Below are positions 40,971 through 50,552 of a DNA stretch of 64,000 bases, piece by piece. The translations under genes and the position numbers were made by a program. The stretch lies in the NCBI RefSeq assembly GCF_003610015.1, contig NZ_AP018933.1:2576035-2640034 (forward strand), written 5' to 3'. The first letter of the stretch is position 1; each line of letters opens with the position of its first letter. The DNA comes from Zymobacter palmae. Its GTDB lineage: Bacteria; Pseudomonadota; Gammaproteobacteria; Pseudomonadales; Halomonadaceae. The notes below the pieces were generated by a model. It worked only from the letters and a program-made list of their open reading frames with translations, had not been told where the DNA came from and did not search any database.

Positions 40971-42092
40971 TCAGAATTTAATACATGCTAGTAGCGCTGT
41001 ATTTCGAGGTCTAGTAACCGAATATCCACCGGATGATTTACTATTTTGTCCATAAATATTACCCACAGAATGGTAATAAGTTTCAGCATCTGAATAGTCA
41101 TCCCAGTTTATTTTATCGCTACCATAATCCTTCGTTCCATGATTACTGAGGCTAAAAACATCGGTGTTTCCCCAGTCATCATAACCACCGACAAGCGTGC
41201 CGCGTTGCCAGCTGCCCAGCTGTCGCCCGCCATCCACGCCGCGGCCGTTATCCCAGCCTCGGATGAATTCACCGCGGAGGTCAGGCAGGTTGAAGGTGGT
41301 GGCGCCATCCCCTCCTCCAAACGTGGTGCCAATAGCGGCAAACAGTCGAGCGTAGGTCTCACGTGAAACGGCTGTGCCGTTGGCCGCGAGATAACCTTCA
41401 GGGGCATTGCTCATTGCAACGTGGATCACGGTGCCGGCCGGTACAAGGGCGTCGATCAGCTTGCGGACTTCCACCAGCTGGGCAGTATCGGCTACTTCGG
41501 TCTTCGAGCCTGCAAGGTTGGCCAGTGGAGCATCGCTGTGGGTCATGCGCGCCGCGGCCTGCACTCCCAGCCCTTCGATCGCTTTGTTCAATTCGTCCTT
41601 GGACGCTTTGCGGTCTTCAAGCCCTTGCACAGCACTCTCAAGGTCTTTGCGTGTTGCCAGTACCACGGCGGGGTCGACATTAAGCGTAATAGCGGCTGAG
41701 CTCAGTACCTGGATCACGACGCGAACGGTCTGAGTCGTGCTGGCACCTTCTGTCAGCAACGGCTTGTACTGTTCGGGGTAATTACCGATGGCGATAAGGT
41801 CACCGTCGGTGTCGTAGAGCGCAACTTCGCGAATCCACCAGCCACCAACATCGGGCGCAAGTACCTGTTCAAAGATGACCCAAGCATCGTTTTTGGCATC
41901 CACGGTGGCAGAGTTGATCTGTGCGCGATAGCGCTCGTTGACCAGCGCCTTGGCGCCACCATCAGGCTGAGGCAGAGCGCCGTTACCGTCGCCCAGCGCC
42001 ATTTCGCGAATTTCGATACGCGAGCCGGAACGCAGTGCATTGGCCACCTTAGTGGCGCCCACATCGGTCAGAATCGTGTAGTGATTAGCCAT
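40971..42092 (-). CDS. Tail fibre protein 1 (DUF3751 N-terminus, collar C-terminus)
   Basis: This 373-residue protein shares both ends with the following fibre gene. The N-terminus reads ANHYTILTDVGATKVANALR and VGGWWIREVALYDTDGDLIA, and the C-terminal collar reads APEGYLAANGTAVSRETYAR to GGDGATTFNLPDLRGEFIRG, ending in SVTRPRNTALLACIKF. The central and tip parts differ. Base composition is like that of the rest of the tail operon, so this is probably the ancestral fibre. It starts 10 bp after gene I. The fibre binds the target-cell surface. Confidence 0.88.
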   Translation of the reverse strand: MANHYTILTDVGATKVANALRSGSRIEIREMALGDGNGALPQPDGGAKALVNERYRAQINSATVDAKNDAWVIFEQVLAPDVGGWWIREVALYDTDGDLIAIGNYPEQYKPLLTEGASTTQTVRVVIQVLSSAAITLNVDPAVVLATRKDLESAVQGLEDRKASKDELNKAIEGLGVQAAARMTHSDAPLANLAGSKTEVADTAQLVEVRKLIDALVPAGTVIHVAMSNAPEGYLAANGTAVSRETYARLFAAIGTTFGGGDGATTFNLPDLRGEFIRGWDNGRGVDGGRQLGSWQRGTLVGGYDDWGNTDVFSLSNHGTKDYGSDKINWDDYSDAETYYHSVGNIYGQNSKSSGGYSVTRPRNTALLACIKF

Positions 42093-42102
42093 ACGTCATC
42101 TC

Positions 42103-42903
42103 TTATGCAGAACGGGGGTAGACGGTCGTTGCCGTCACCGGAGAGTGAATGAGAATCGCGATGCGCGTTGAAAAGTGTTCGGCGATATCGGCGCTGCGTG
42201 CGGGGAAGACGGTTGTCACCGTTGAGGGAGAATCGATATGCACCATCAGGTGTTCGCTAGCCACGCTTTGCGCCTGATCCGCTGCGCGCGGATAAACACG
42301 TGTCGAAGTACTGGGCGATAGCGCAGCAGCACGACCAAAGGCGTGCCCCGTAACCGACTGCGGTTTCTGCGCAGCTGGATAGACCGTCACTTCGGCTCCA
42401 GAGCTGGTGTATATCGCGGTGCGCACCTGCCCATGCACTTCGGTAGTGATATCCAAGTTGAGCGTGTCGCGCTCGGCCTTAGCGTCCTCAAGACGCGCCA
42501 TCAGACGGTCGAAATCCCCTTGGGCAAAACCGGCCGTCGTACGCGAAATAACGCGAAACGAATAAGGTTGGCCTTGCGGCGACAGCGCATACCACGGCGT
42601 TACTTCAGCGGTGTAACCCATCGACTCGATGGCATGAATCAGGGCGGCCTTGGTTCCCGCTAGGCGCTTGATGGGCCACGACAACGCGACAGCATCACGC
42701 TTGCGCTGCTCGCTATCCGTCGACTGCCACTCACTGACCCCGCGATCAGCGGCAAGATAAGGAAGGAACTCGGCGGGTGTCTTCTCTGGCGTCATCAGGT
42801 GTGGGAAAGGAGGTTCAAGGTGTCCCAGCAGTTTCACCCATGCCTGCTCTAACCCGCGTTCCAGCAGCGAACTGTTGATCGGCAGCAGACTGTCATCGCT
42901 CAT
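42103..42903 (-). CDS. Baseplate protein (P2 gpI type) with repeated C-terminus
   Basis: The first ~170 of 266 residues are a P2 gpI domain: LPINSSLLERGLEQAW, PEKTPAEFLPYLAADRGVSE and RLAGTKAALIHAIESMGY are the family landmarks. The C-terminal ~95 residues add four short repeats ending in VYPAAQ, VYPRAAD, VFPARSA and VYPRSA, spaced by 25-30 residues. That tail may lengthen the connector to the fibres. The start overlaps the gene J stop by 4 bp (ATGA). Confidence 0.88.
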   Translation of the reverse strand: MSDDSLLPINSSLLERGLEQAWVKLLGHLEPPFPHLMTPEKTPAEFLPYLAADRGVSEWQSTDSEQRKRDAVALSWPIKRLAGTKAALIHAIESMGYTAEVTPWYALSPQGQPYSFRVISRTTAGFAQGDFDRLMARLEDAKAERDTLNLDITTEVHGQVRTAIYTSSGAEVTVYPAAQKPQSVTGHAFGRAAALSPSTSTRVYPRAADQAQSVASEHLMVHIDSPSTVTTVFPARSADIAEHFSTRIAILIHSPVTATTVYPRSA

Positions 42904-43889
42904 GACGTCCGTACCTCAACATTGATAGCGCTGCAGTAAGGCGCTTGGTGATCATCAGCGATGATAGAATTCAATGGTGAAGCCACTTCAATGCGCGCGG
43001 CACCCGCCTTGTGCAGGACATAGTCAACCCATGAACGGTCGATTCGTCCTCCCAACACATGATGTTCGTCAGCGTATTCTTGAAGTGCCTTGCGTGCCGC
43101 TTCTTGAGTCAGCGCGGCATCTGGCCCGGAGTTGATCCACACCGTGGCATTGATCTCGTAGCGCAGGATGTCAGCCCCTTGCACCGTCACTTCATCCGAT
43201 CCTGGCACCACATCATCTCGTGCAAAGTGACGACGAACAGCCGTGAGCAACTCATCGCTGGCCGTGCCGTCGCCGCTGCGCGACAGCACCGTCACGGTCA
43301 CCTTGCCGGGCGCAGTACGCAAACCATTACCGTCCTTGATCTGGGCCGCATAGCCTTTACTGTCAAGGAGGTAGGTCACCACCACTTTGCCCGTTTCAGG
43401 CGTCGTCACAGACACCTGTGCCCGCTCATCCAGCGTGAGCACTTCGCGTCGATAGTGCATACGCGACCCGGCGGCAGGCGCATGCGGCGCTAGGTAGTAG
43501 CGCAGACGTGCGTGCTCATCGGATTCATAGGTCGGGGCGACTGGCGGATAGGCACTGCTATCACCGGGAGAAATCACTTGGCGCTCTAGCCCCAGATCGG
43601 ACAGACGCGCATCGAGATTTGAGCCTTCCGCCCACCACGCCAGCATCTGCGTAATGCGCTCGTTGTAGGCACGATCGCGTGTCTGAACGTACACGACAAA
43701 CGCTTCGGCCAACTTGGTCAGAATCTCGGATTCATAGGTGAAGGTGTCCTTCACCTGCTCGGCCAGCGACGCATCGCTCTTGGCGATATAGTCCACCGTG
43801 TGTTTCTTCAGTTCCTCCAGCAGCGTCTCGAACGACGCGATCTTAACGATCTCCGGCTTGGAAAGCTGGTTCTGGCCCGGTATCAACAT
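42900..43889 (-). CDS. Baseplate wedge protein (P2 gpJ type)
   Basis: This 329-residue protein matches phage baseplate J: QTRDRAYNERITQMLAWW, AEGSNLDARLSDLGLERQVI, SDEHARLRYYLAPHAPAAGS and GRIDRSWVDYVLHKAGAARI. J proteins form the wedge ring of contractile tails. The start overlaps gene W by 7 bp and the end overlaps gene I, so the three baseplate genes are tightly coupled. Confidence 0.92.
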   Translation of the reverse strand: MLIPGQNQLSKPEIVKIASFETLLEELKKHTVDYIAKSDASLAEQVKDTFTYESEILTKLAEAFVVYVQTRDRAYNERITQMLAWWAEGSNLDARLSDLGLERQVISPGDSSAYPPVAPTYESDEHARLRYYLAPHAPAAGSRMHYRREVLTLDERAQVSVTTPETGKVVVTYLLDSKGYAAQIKDGNGLRTAPGKVTVTVLSRSGDGTASDELLTAVRRHFARDDVVPGSDEVTVQGADILRYEINATVWINSGPDAALTQEAARKALQEYADEHHVLGGRIDRSWVDYVLHKAGAARIEVASPLNSIIADDHQAPYCSAINVEVRTS

Positions 43890-44218
43890 AGGGTTACCTC
43901 AAAAGTCACATTGCGGCTTTTCCACTCCCCTGAAAACCGCAGCACTACGCCAGTGGCCGTTCGCGTCGCTACGACCCGATCCGGAGTGAAGTCGCCCAAT
44001 CCATTGTCTTGGTTGTAGAAGGCTTCCAGCGCATAGGCCTGCACCTTCATCAGCGTATCGTCGCCGGTGCTCTGTGCGAGGGTCTCGTGCAGCCGTGAAC
44101 CGACGGTGCGGCGGTGCTCACGGGAGCCTTGAGGCGTCGTCATCACCTGCACCACGCGGCTCACGAACTGGTCGAACCCGCTAATGGAGCGGCCTGTATC
44201 TCGTTGCATTCCTAGCAT
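43883..44218 (-). CDS. Baseplate protein (P2 gpW, gp25-like)
   Basis: This 111-residue protein belongs to the gp25/gpW family that anchors the sheath to the baseplate. The hallmark TPQGSREHRRTVGSRLHETL carries the conserved E-R pattern of the family core motif. The C-terminal beta strands follow in VVLRFSGEWKSRNVTFEV. The gene sits 2 bp after gene V. Confidence 0.92.
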   Translation of the reverse strand: MLGMQRDTGRSISGFDQFVSRVVQVMTTPQGSREHRRTVGSRLHETLAQSTGDDTLMKVQAYALEAFYNQDNGLGDFTPDRVVATRTATGVVLRFSGEWKSRNVTFEVTLC

Positions 44219-44220
44219 GC

Positions 44221-44961
44221 TCAGCCCTCCGGCGGATCTGTCTTAGCTACCCCTTTCTGGACGTTGGGGTGCACGTGGCTGTTGCCGATATTGATGCCTG
44301 CATGGGTCACCATCGGGCCATTGAGCGTGATGCCGGCCGCATCCACCCTCAGCGTCGAACCGCCGGCGGTCAGCGTAATCGACAGGGGGTCCATCACGAT
44401 CGACGACGACGTCACCTGACACAGCATCTGCTGCGCTGCAGCGTCGTACTGCTGAACGGCGCCATCGCTGAAGCGAGTCAGCGTCACTTTCTTGTCGGCA
44501 TCATGCTGATGAAGCGTGCCATCGCTGTAATGGATGTCTGTGACCTTTCGCTGGCTGTCGTGCTGATAGCGCAGCCCATCGGGATATTCCGTCGCACTCA
44601 CGTGCCCTTCTACGGAAGCGAGCGGAAAACCATCGCTTGGCAGGCCGCACAGCGCCATGGTCTGTGCACTGCTGTCACCGCCACCGTAATTGAGTAGCAG
44701 GCACTGTTCGCCCACTGAAGGATGACGAGCCTGCCTTACGTCACCGGCAGCGGGCATGAAATAGCGTACCCAGGGGGAAAGGCAGTCGCCGTGCTTGACG
44801 CGGCAGCGGCCCTGAGCGGGATCGACTGCACTCAGCACACCTACGCGGATCATATTGCTGAGCTGGCGCTGCACCTCATTGAGCGCATCACCGACGCCCG
44901 CTAGATGTTCGACATGTGACGACAATGCCTGCTGGATCATGCGTTCGATCAGACTACGCAT
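44221..44961 (-). CDS. Baseplate spike protein (P2 gpV type)
   Basis: This 246-residue protein is the membrane-piercing spike. A helical N-terminus is followed by an OB-fold (IRVGVLSAVDPAQGRCRVKH, VGEQCLLLNYGGGDSSAQTM) and a repetitive beta helix (YSDGTLHQHDADKKVTLTRF and SDGAVQQYD). The tip has SHVHPNV, matching the His-x-His metal site at the needle point of P2 gpV. The closing VAKTDPPEG is also family-typical. Its start overlaps the preceding gene by 8 bp. Confidence 0.92.
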   Translation of the reverse strand: MRSLIERMIQQALSSHVEHLAGVGDALNEVQRQLSNMIRVGVLSAVDPAQGRCRVKHGDCLSPWVRYFMPAAGDVRQARHPSVGEQCLLLNYGGGDSSAQTMALCGLPSDGFPLASVEGHVSATEYPDGLRYQHDSQRKVTDIHYSDGTLHQHDADKKVTLTRFSDGAVQQYDAAAQQMLCQVTSSSIVMDPLSITLTAGGSTLRVDAAGITLNGPMVTHAGINIGNSHVHPNVQKGVAKTDPPEG

Positions 44962-45499
44962 GCAGACCCTCCTTCAACGGCGAGTACTGAGCGGCATCAT
45001 TGATATTGGAAGCGTTGGCATTGGCCACCATCAGGCCATCGCCGCTGATGACAGGATCGTCATAGAGCGATTCGCCCAGATGGATGATCTGGAAGAACAG
45101 CACACGCCAGGCTTCATAGCGTGTTTGTTCGTGGAAGAAGTCCCTGCGGTGTGCCCTCAGGTTGCGGGGAGCGTAAACCTGCGATGCGGGCAGGCCCCAG
45201 CAGTTGTCATCAACAAGCTGCTGCGCGGCGGCCGCCAGATCCACTGCGTCACGCACTGCGCGATCACGCCCCTTGCCGATGACGGCATGCAATGCAATCC
45301 CCATATCGTGCGCATGACGCCCATCACCACCGCGCCCGGTCGTGCACAGCATGCTGACCGGCTCAATCAATACCGACGCAGCGCCGGGAGCGTCCGCTTG
45401 TTCATCAAGAAGACCGACATAGGTCTCTGGCAACTTTGCGGCCAGCACATCACGTATGGCGTACAGCAAATCCGAGGGCACCTTCAAACTTGATGACAT
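44954..45499 (-). CDS. First gene of the tail operon, tail-completion-like protein
   Basis: This 181-residue protein is encoded at the head of the tail module and overlaps the spike gene by 8 bp. It begins SDLLYAIRDVLAAKLPETYV, has a beta-rich middle (ASVLIEPVSMLCTTGRGG), a helix DAVDLAAAAQQLVDD and a strand YEAWRVLFFQIIHLG. That order recalls minor tail or tail-completion proteins (gp37/DUF1834-like) found before the spike gene in tailocins. No strong family match is recognised, so the name rests mainly on position. Confidence 0.7.
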   Translation of the reverse strand: MSSSLKVPSDLLYAIRDVLAAKLPETYVGLLDEQADAPGAASVLIEPVSMLCTTGRGGDGRHAHDMGIALHAVIGKGRDRAVRDAVDLAAAAQQLVDDNCWGLPASQVYAPRNLRAHRRDFFHEQTRYEAWRVLFFQIIHLGESLYDDPVISGDGLMVANANASNINDAAQYSPLKEGLHA

Positions 45500-45527
45500 G
45501 ATGGCGTCCTATCTCTCTCTATAAGAA

Positions 45528-45556
45528 AGCCGACGCATCACGCAGATGCATCGGCT
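45528..45556. terminator. Hairpin just upstream of the tail operon
   Basis: AGCCGACGCATC and GATGCATCGGCT form a 12-bp stem with one mismatch and a 5-nt loop. On the minus strand it is followed by TTTCTTATA. It sits 28 bp before the first tail gene and could be a terminator or attenuator that holds back tail expression. Confidence 0.6.
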
Positions 45557-45669
45557 ATGAAAATGAACAAGAACCAGTGCGCCACCAACGACGCACCAAT
45601 AGAAACGCCCCGATACCGGAAGGCATCAGGGCGCGATGGAAGAAGCCTTCGCCGCAGCGGACTTCTAAC

Positions 45670-46235
45670 AGGATGGCACTATTCTGGCAGTCCCCAGACC
45701 GTTTTGCGATCGACTGCCGATGTAAAACACACGGTGACAACCATAGCGTTTCTCGCCATGAAAAGCGGCGCCATAAACAACGACGCCCTCACCGTGCACT
45801 AGCACAGCAAGGGCGTTTCATTCGTCATTGAGGCAAGGTAACCAAAGCTACCAATCGTCTCGATACACGTTGTTCAGGATGACACCATTTTGGCAGTCCC
45901 CAGACTGTTTTACGACCGACTGCCGATGTAAAACGCACAGTGACACCCGCAGTATTTTTAGCAATGAAAAGCCCTGCTATTAACGACGACGCCCTCACCG
46001 TGCGCGAGCACAGCAAGGGCGTTTTATAAGCAGTCCAAGCCACGGCGACCAAAGCTACCAATCGTCTCGATACACGTTGTTCAGGATGACACTATTCTGG
46101 CAGTCCCCAGACCGTTTTACGATCGACTGCCGATGTAAAACACACAGTGACACCCGCTGTGTTTTAGCCATGACAGGCTGCGCCATAAACAACGACGCCC
46201 TCACCGTGCGCGAGCACAGCAAGGGCATCTTAAAA
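45670..46235. repeat. Three tandem ~206-bp structured repeats upstream of the tail operon
   Basis: Units begin with AGGATGRCACTATTCTGGCAG-like sequence; the GGCAGTCCCC landmark recurs at 45686, 45892 and 46099 (spacings 206 and 207 bp). Each unit has one hairpin from GGCAGTC to GACTGCC and a second from CGCCCT to AGGGCG; the latter is followed by a short T-run on the plus strand. The second and third units are preceded by CCAAAGCTACCAATCGTCTC. A decayed fourth unit may lie at 45590-45640. Reading frames differ between units, so the repeats are not coding. Confidence 0.85.
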
Positions 46236-46351
46236 ATCAAAGGGCGGTAAGTTCAGCCATGACCTTTCTTGTGTCTATATAAAGGCATTCGTAAGCCCAC
46301 GCCATTCAGATAGGAAGCGCCACACAAGGGCCTTCACGCGTGCGCGATTCG

Positions 46352-46975
46352 CTATGCGACAAGAATGCCAGCCTCCAGCAAAGAGCGATTCATCGCATTC
46401 ATCAGACGCCCTCTGGCACGAACGCCTGCGCGCTGCAGTGCTTGGGCGGAAGGGAAAGGGCGATCAAGCGAGATATCGAGCCAGCGTACCAGCACCTGCT
46501 GCAATGACCAGATGTCGTCTAGGGTAAGGTCACGCGGTGGCAGTGCTTCCATCGCTTCCAGTGAGGCCATATCTAGCCGCCCGTCCCGCTGGCGTGCAGG
46601 CTGCAGCTGATACCCCGTCAGCAACAGAGCAGCCTGATCGCGTGGCTTTAACTGCTTCAGCAACGCCGACGCCGTATGCGCTTCGGCACTACGTCCACCG
46701 CTCCGTTCGCGGTGTTGCAAACGCTGAACGGTCCGTTCGTGGAAGGATAACCCCGGTGCGGTAGTACGTACACCGCCCCCTAAGCTTGCGCAGGGTGATG
46801 CGCTGGCCCAGCCGCTCAGCGCACGCTGCTCTTCCATACCGAACTGAAGGCGATGGTCGATTTCTTCCTGTACCAGCAAGCGAACGAGCGCACAGCGTGC
46901 CGGTTCCTGCTGAAGTACCCCGGCATTGCGCCCATAAAGCTGCCGAATCCAATACATGAAATGATGATCTACCAC
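46352..46975 (-). CDS. Hypothetical protein, possible tailocin/phage regulator
   Basis: This protein of about 207 residues does not match a family with certainty. It starts VDHHFMYWIRQLYGRNAGVL, is rich in Arg, Gln and Leu, and has a helical C-terminal half (LDDIWSLQQVLVRWLDIS, AGVRARGRLMNAMNRSLLEA). No membrane segment is present. The GTG at 46975 has GGAGGAG 5 nt upstream; an ATG at 46957 is the alternative. Its position on the same strand, upstream of the repeats and the tail operon, and its basic, helical makeup fit an antiterminator or activator of late genes. That role is inference only. Confidence 0.6.
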   Translation of the reverse strand: MVDHHFMYWIRQLYGRNAGVLQQEPARCALVRLLVQEEIDHRLQFGMEEQRALSGWASASPCASLGGGVRTTAPGLSFHERTVQRLQHRERSGGRSAEAHTASALLKQLKPRDQAALLLTGYQLQPARQRDGRLDMASLEAMEALPPRDLTLDDIWSLQQVLVRWLDISLDRPFPSAQALQRAGVRARGRLMNAMNRSLLEAGILVA

Positions 46976-47458
46976 GCTCGCTCCTCCGCGCATCGTCTTC
47001 TAGTCGCTGGCTTGGCAGATGGCGCGCTCAACCATTGTGGCCCAGCCGTCATCTACACGTTTCCAGTCATGGAATGTCCGTATCGGTGTCAGACGCTCCG
47101 AAGGCGCTCATACATGCACAATGTGCACAGCCATCCATTTTCCCGATAGCCATCAATGGCGGCCCTCTCTTCATTCGAGACGATCATGCCACTGTATGCT
47201 TTGTGCAAACATTGCAAAGGACACCGCCATCCTAAAGCACACGATGCTCAAATCATCGAAAGAGGCGTTGTAAGGCGGCCGCTAACGCATCGGTTCATTT
47301 GCAGAATTCGTGAATATGAGCAGTCGCTAACTTGGAGAGTCCTTAAACGAGCGACTGTTAGATGCTAACGCCTGCTTTATGGAAAAATGCCGCGACGAGA
47401 AGTTACCGATGAGGAACGTTTACTGACGCAAGACCGTCACGAAAGCGAGGAAGGAAAA
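46976..47458. other. Intergenic region between putative regulator and tRNA-Leu
   Basis: About 480 bp without a convincing gene; several short overlapping frames exist, none with a good ribosome site. A palindrome, TGCACAATGTGCA, lies at 47115-47127, about 140 bp upstream of the putative regulator, and could be an operator. Confidence 0.45.
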
Positions 47459-47488
47459 CAAAAAAAGGCCGCTCAAGAGCGACCTTTT
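47459..47488 (-). terminator. Terminator after tRNA-Leu
   Basis: On the minus strand AAAAGGTCGCTC, TT, GAGCGGCCTTTT makes a near-perfect stem continuing into a T-run. It lies about 40 bp past the tRNA 3' end. Confidence 0.85.
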
Positions 47489-47529
47489 CATGGCAGGGCG
47501 ATGTCGATGACACCGCTTTGCTGTATTCG

Positions 47530-47616
<87 letters not shown>

Positions 47617-47753
47617 ATAACTGTGCGTCTGCATTATACGGAGCCGCTGAGATACGTCAATGACTTTGGGAGATCAATTGGCTATGATGGCCGCCTTATC
47701 CTATGGGGGACCATCGCCCTCGTGACACGCTCCTATCATCGGAATGGCAGGCC

Positions 47754-49998
<2,245 letters not shown>

Positions 49999-50071
49999 TC
50001 GTTTTCCATAGGCATCCGCTCGACGGGTGCCTTGCCTTACCGTTTCATCCTACTTTTGACGAGGAATACCC

Positions 50072-50410
50072 ATGCTCGATTTTCTGATTACCGCGGCTCA
50101 CGCCGATGGCGCAGCGGCTCCGGCAACGCAGGGCAGCTCCCTGATTACGTTCCTGCCGATCATCGCCGTCTTCATCCTGATGTACTTCATGGTCATGCGT
50201 CCGCAGAGCAAGCGTGCCAAGGCACAGCGCGAACTGATGAGCCAGCTGGCCAAAGGCAACGAAGTCGTTTTTGCCGGTGGTCTGACCGGCCGCATCACCA
50301 AAGTGGTCGATGACTACGTCAAGGTCGAAATCGCCGAAGGCACCGAGCTGACCATCCAGAAGAATGCGGTCATCGCTGTCCTGCCTAAAGGCACGCTGAA
50401 AAACATCTGA
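50072..50410 (+). CDS. yajC: Sec translocase accessory protein YajC
   Basis: This 112-residue inner-membrane protein has one transmembrane segment (LITFLPIIAVFILMYFMVM) followed by the family motif RPQSKRAKAQRELMSQLAKG and a small beta domain (GNEVVFAGGLTGRITKVVDD). YajC associates with SecDF and YidC at the SecYEG channel. GAGGAA lies about 6 nt before the ATG. It lies between tgt and secD as usual. Confidence 0.96.
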   Translation: MLDFLITAAHADGAAAPATQGSSLITFLPIIAVFILMYFMVMRPQSKRAKAQRELMSQLAKGNEVVFAGGLTGRITKVVDDYVKVEIAEGTELTIQKNAVIAVLPKGTLKNI

Positions 50411-50552
50411 CACATGGCAACACGGGACTGACATCACGCGATATGGGATGTCCGTGCTGTCTGGCAGGTTGGGGCGGCCTTGCGCTGCCCCGCTTGCGCG
50501 CATCCGCGCGGCGCCTGCCCTGTATTCACGTCAGCCACTAGGGAAGAGCTCA

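Noticed and set aside
45555-46240. Three minus-strand small ORFs with similar peptides in the ~206-bp repeats
   Set aside because: Start positions, lengths and ends differ between units, and similarity follows the DNA repeats with hairpins, so they are unlikely to be coding.
47019-47368. Short plus-strand frames upstream of the tRNA
   Set aside because: Overlapping frames of 66-84 codons without ribosome sites or recognisable motifs.
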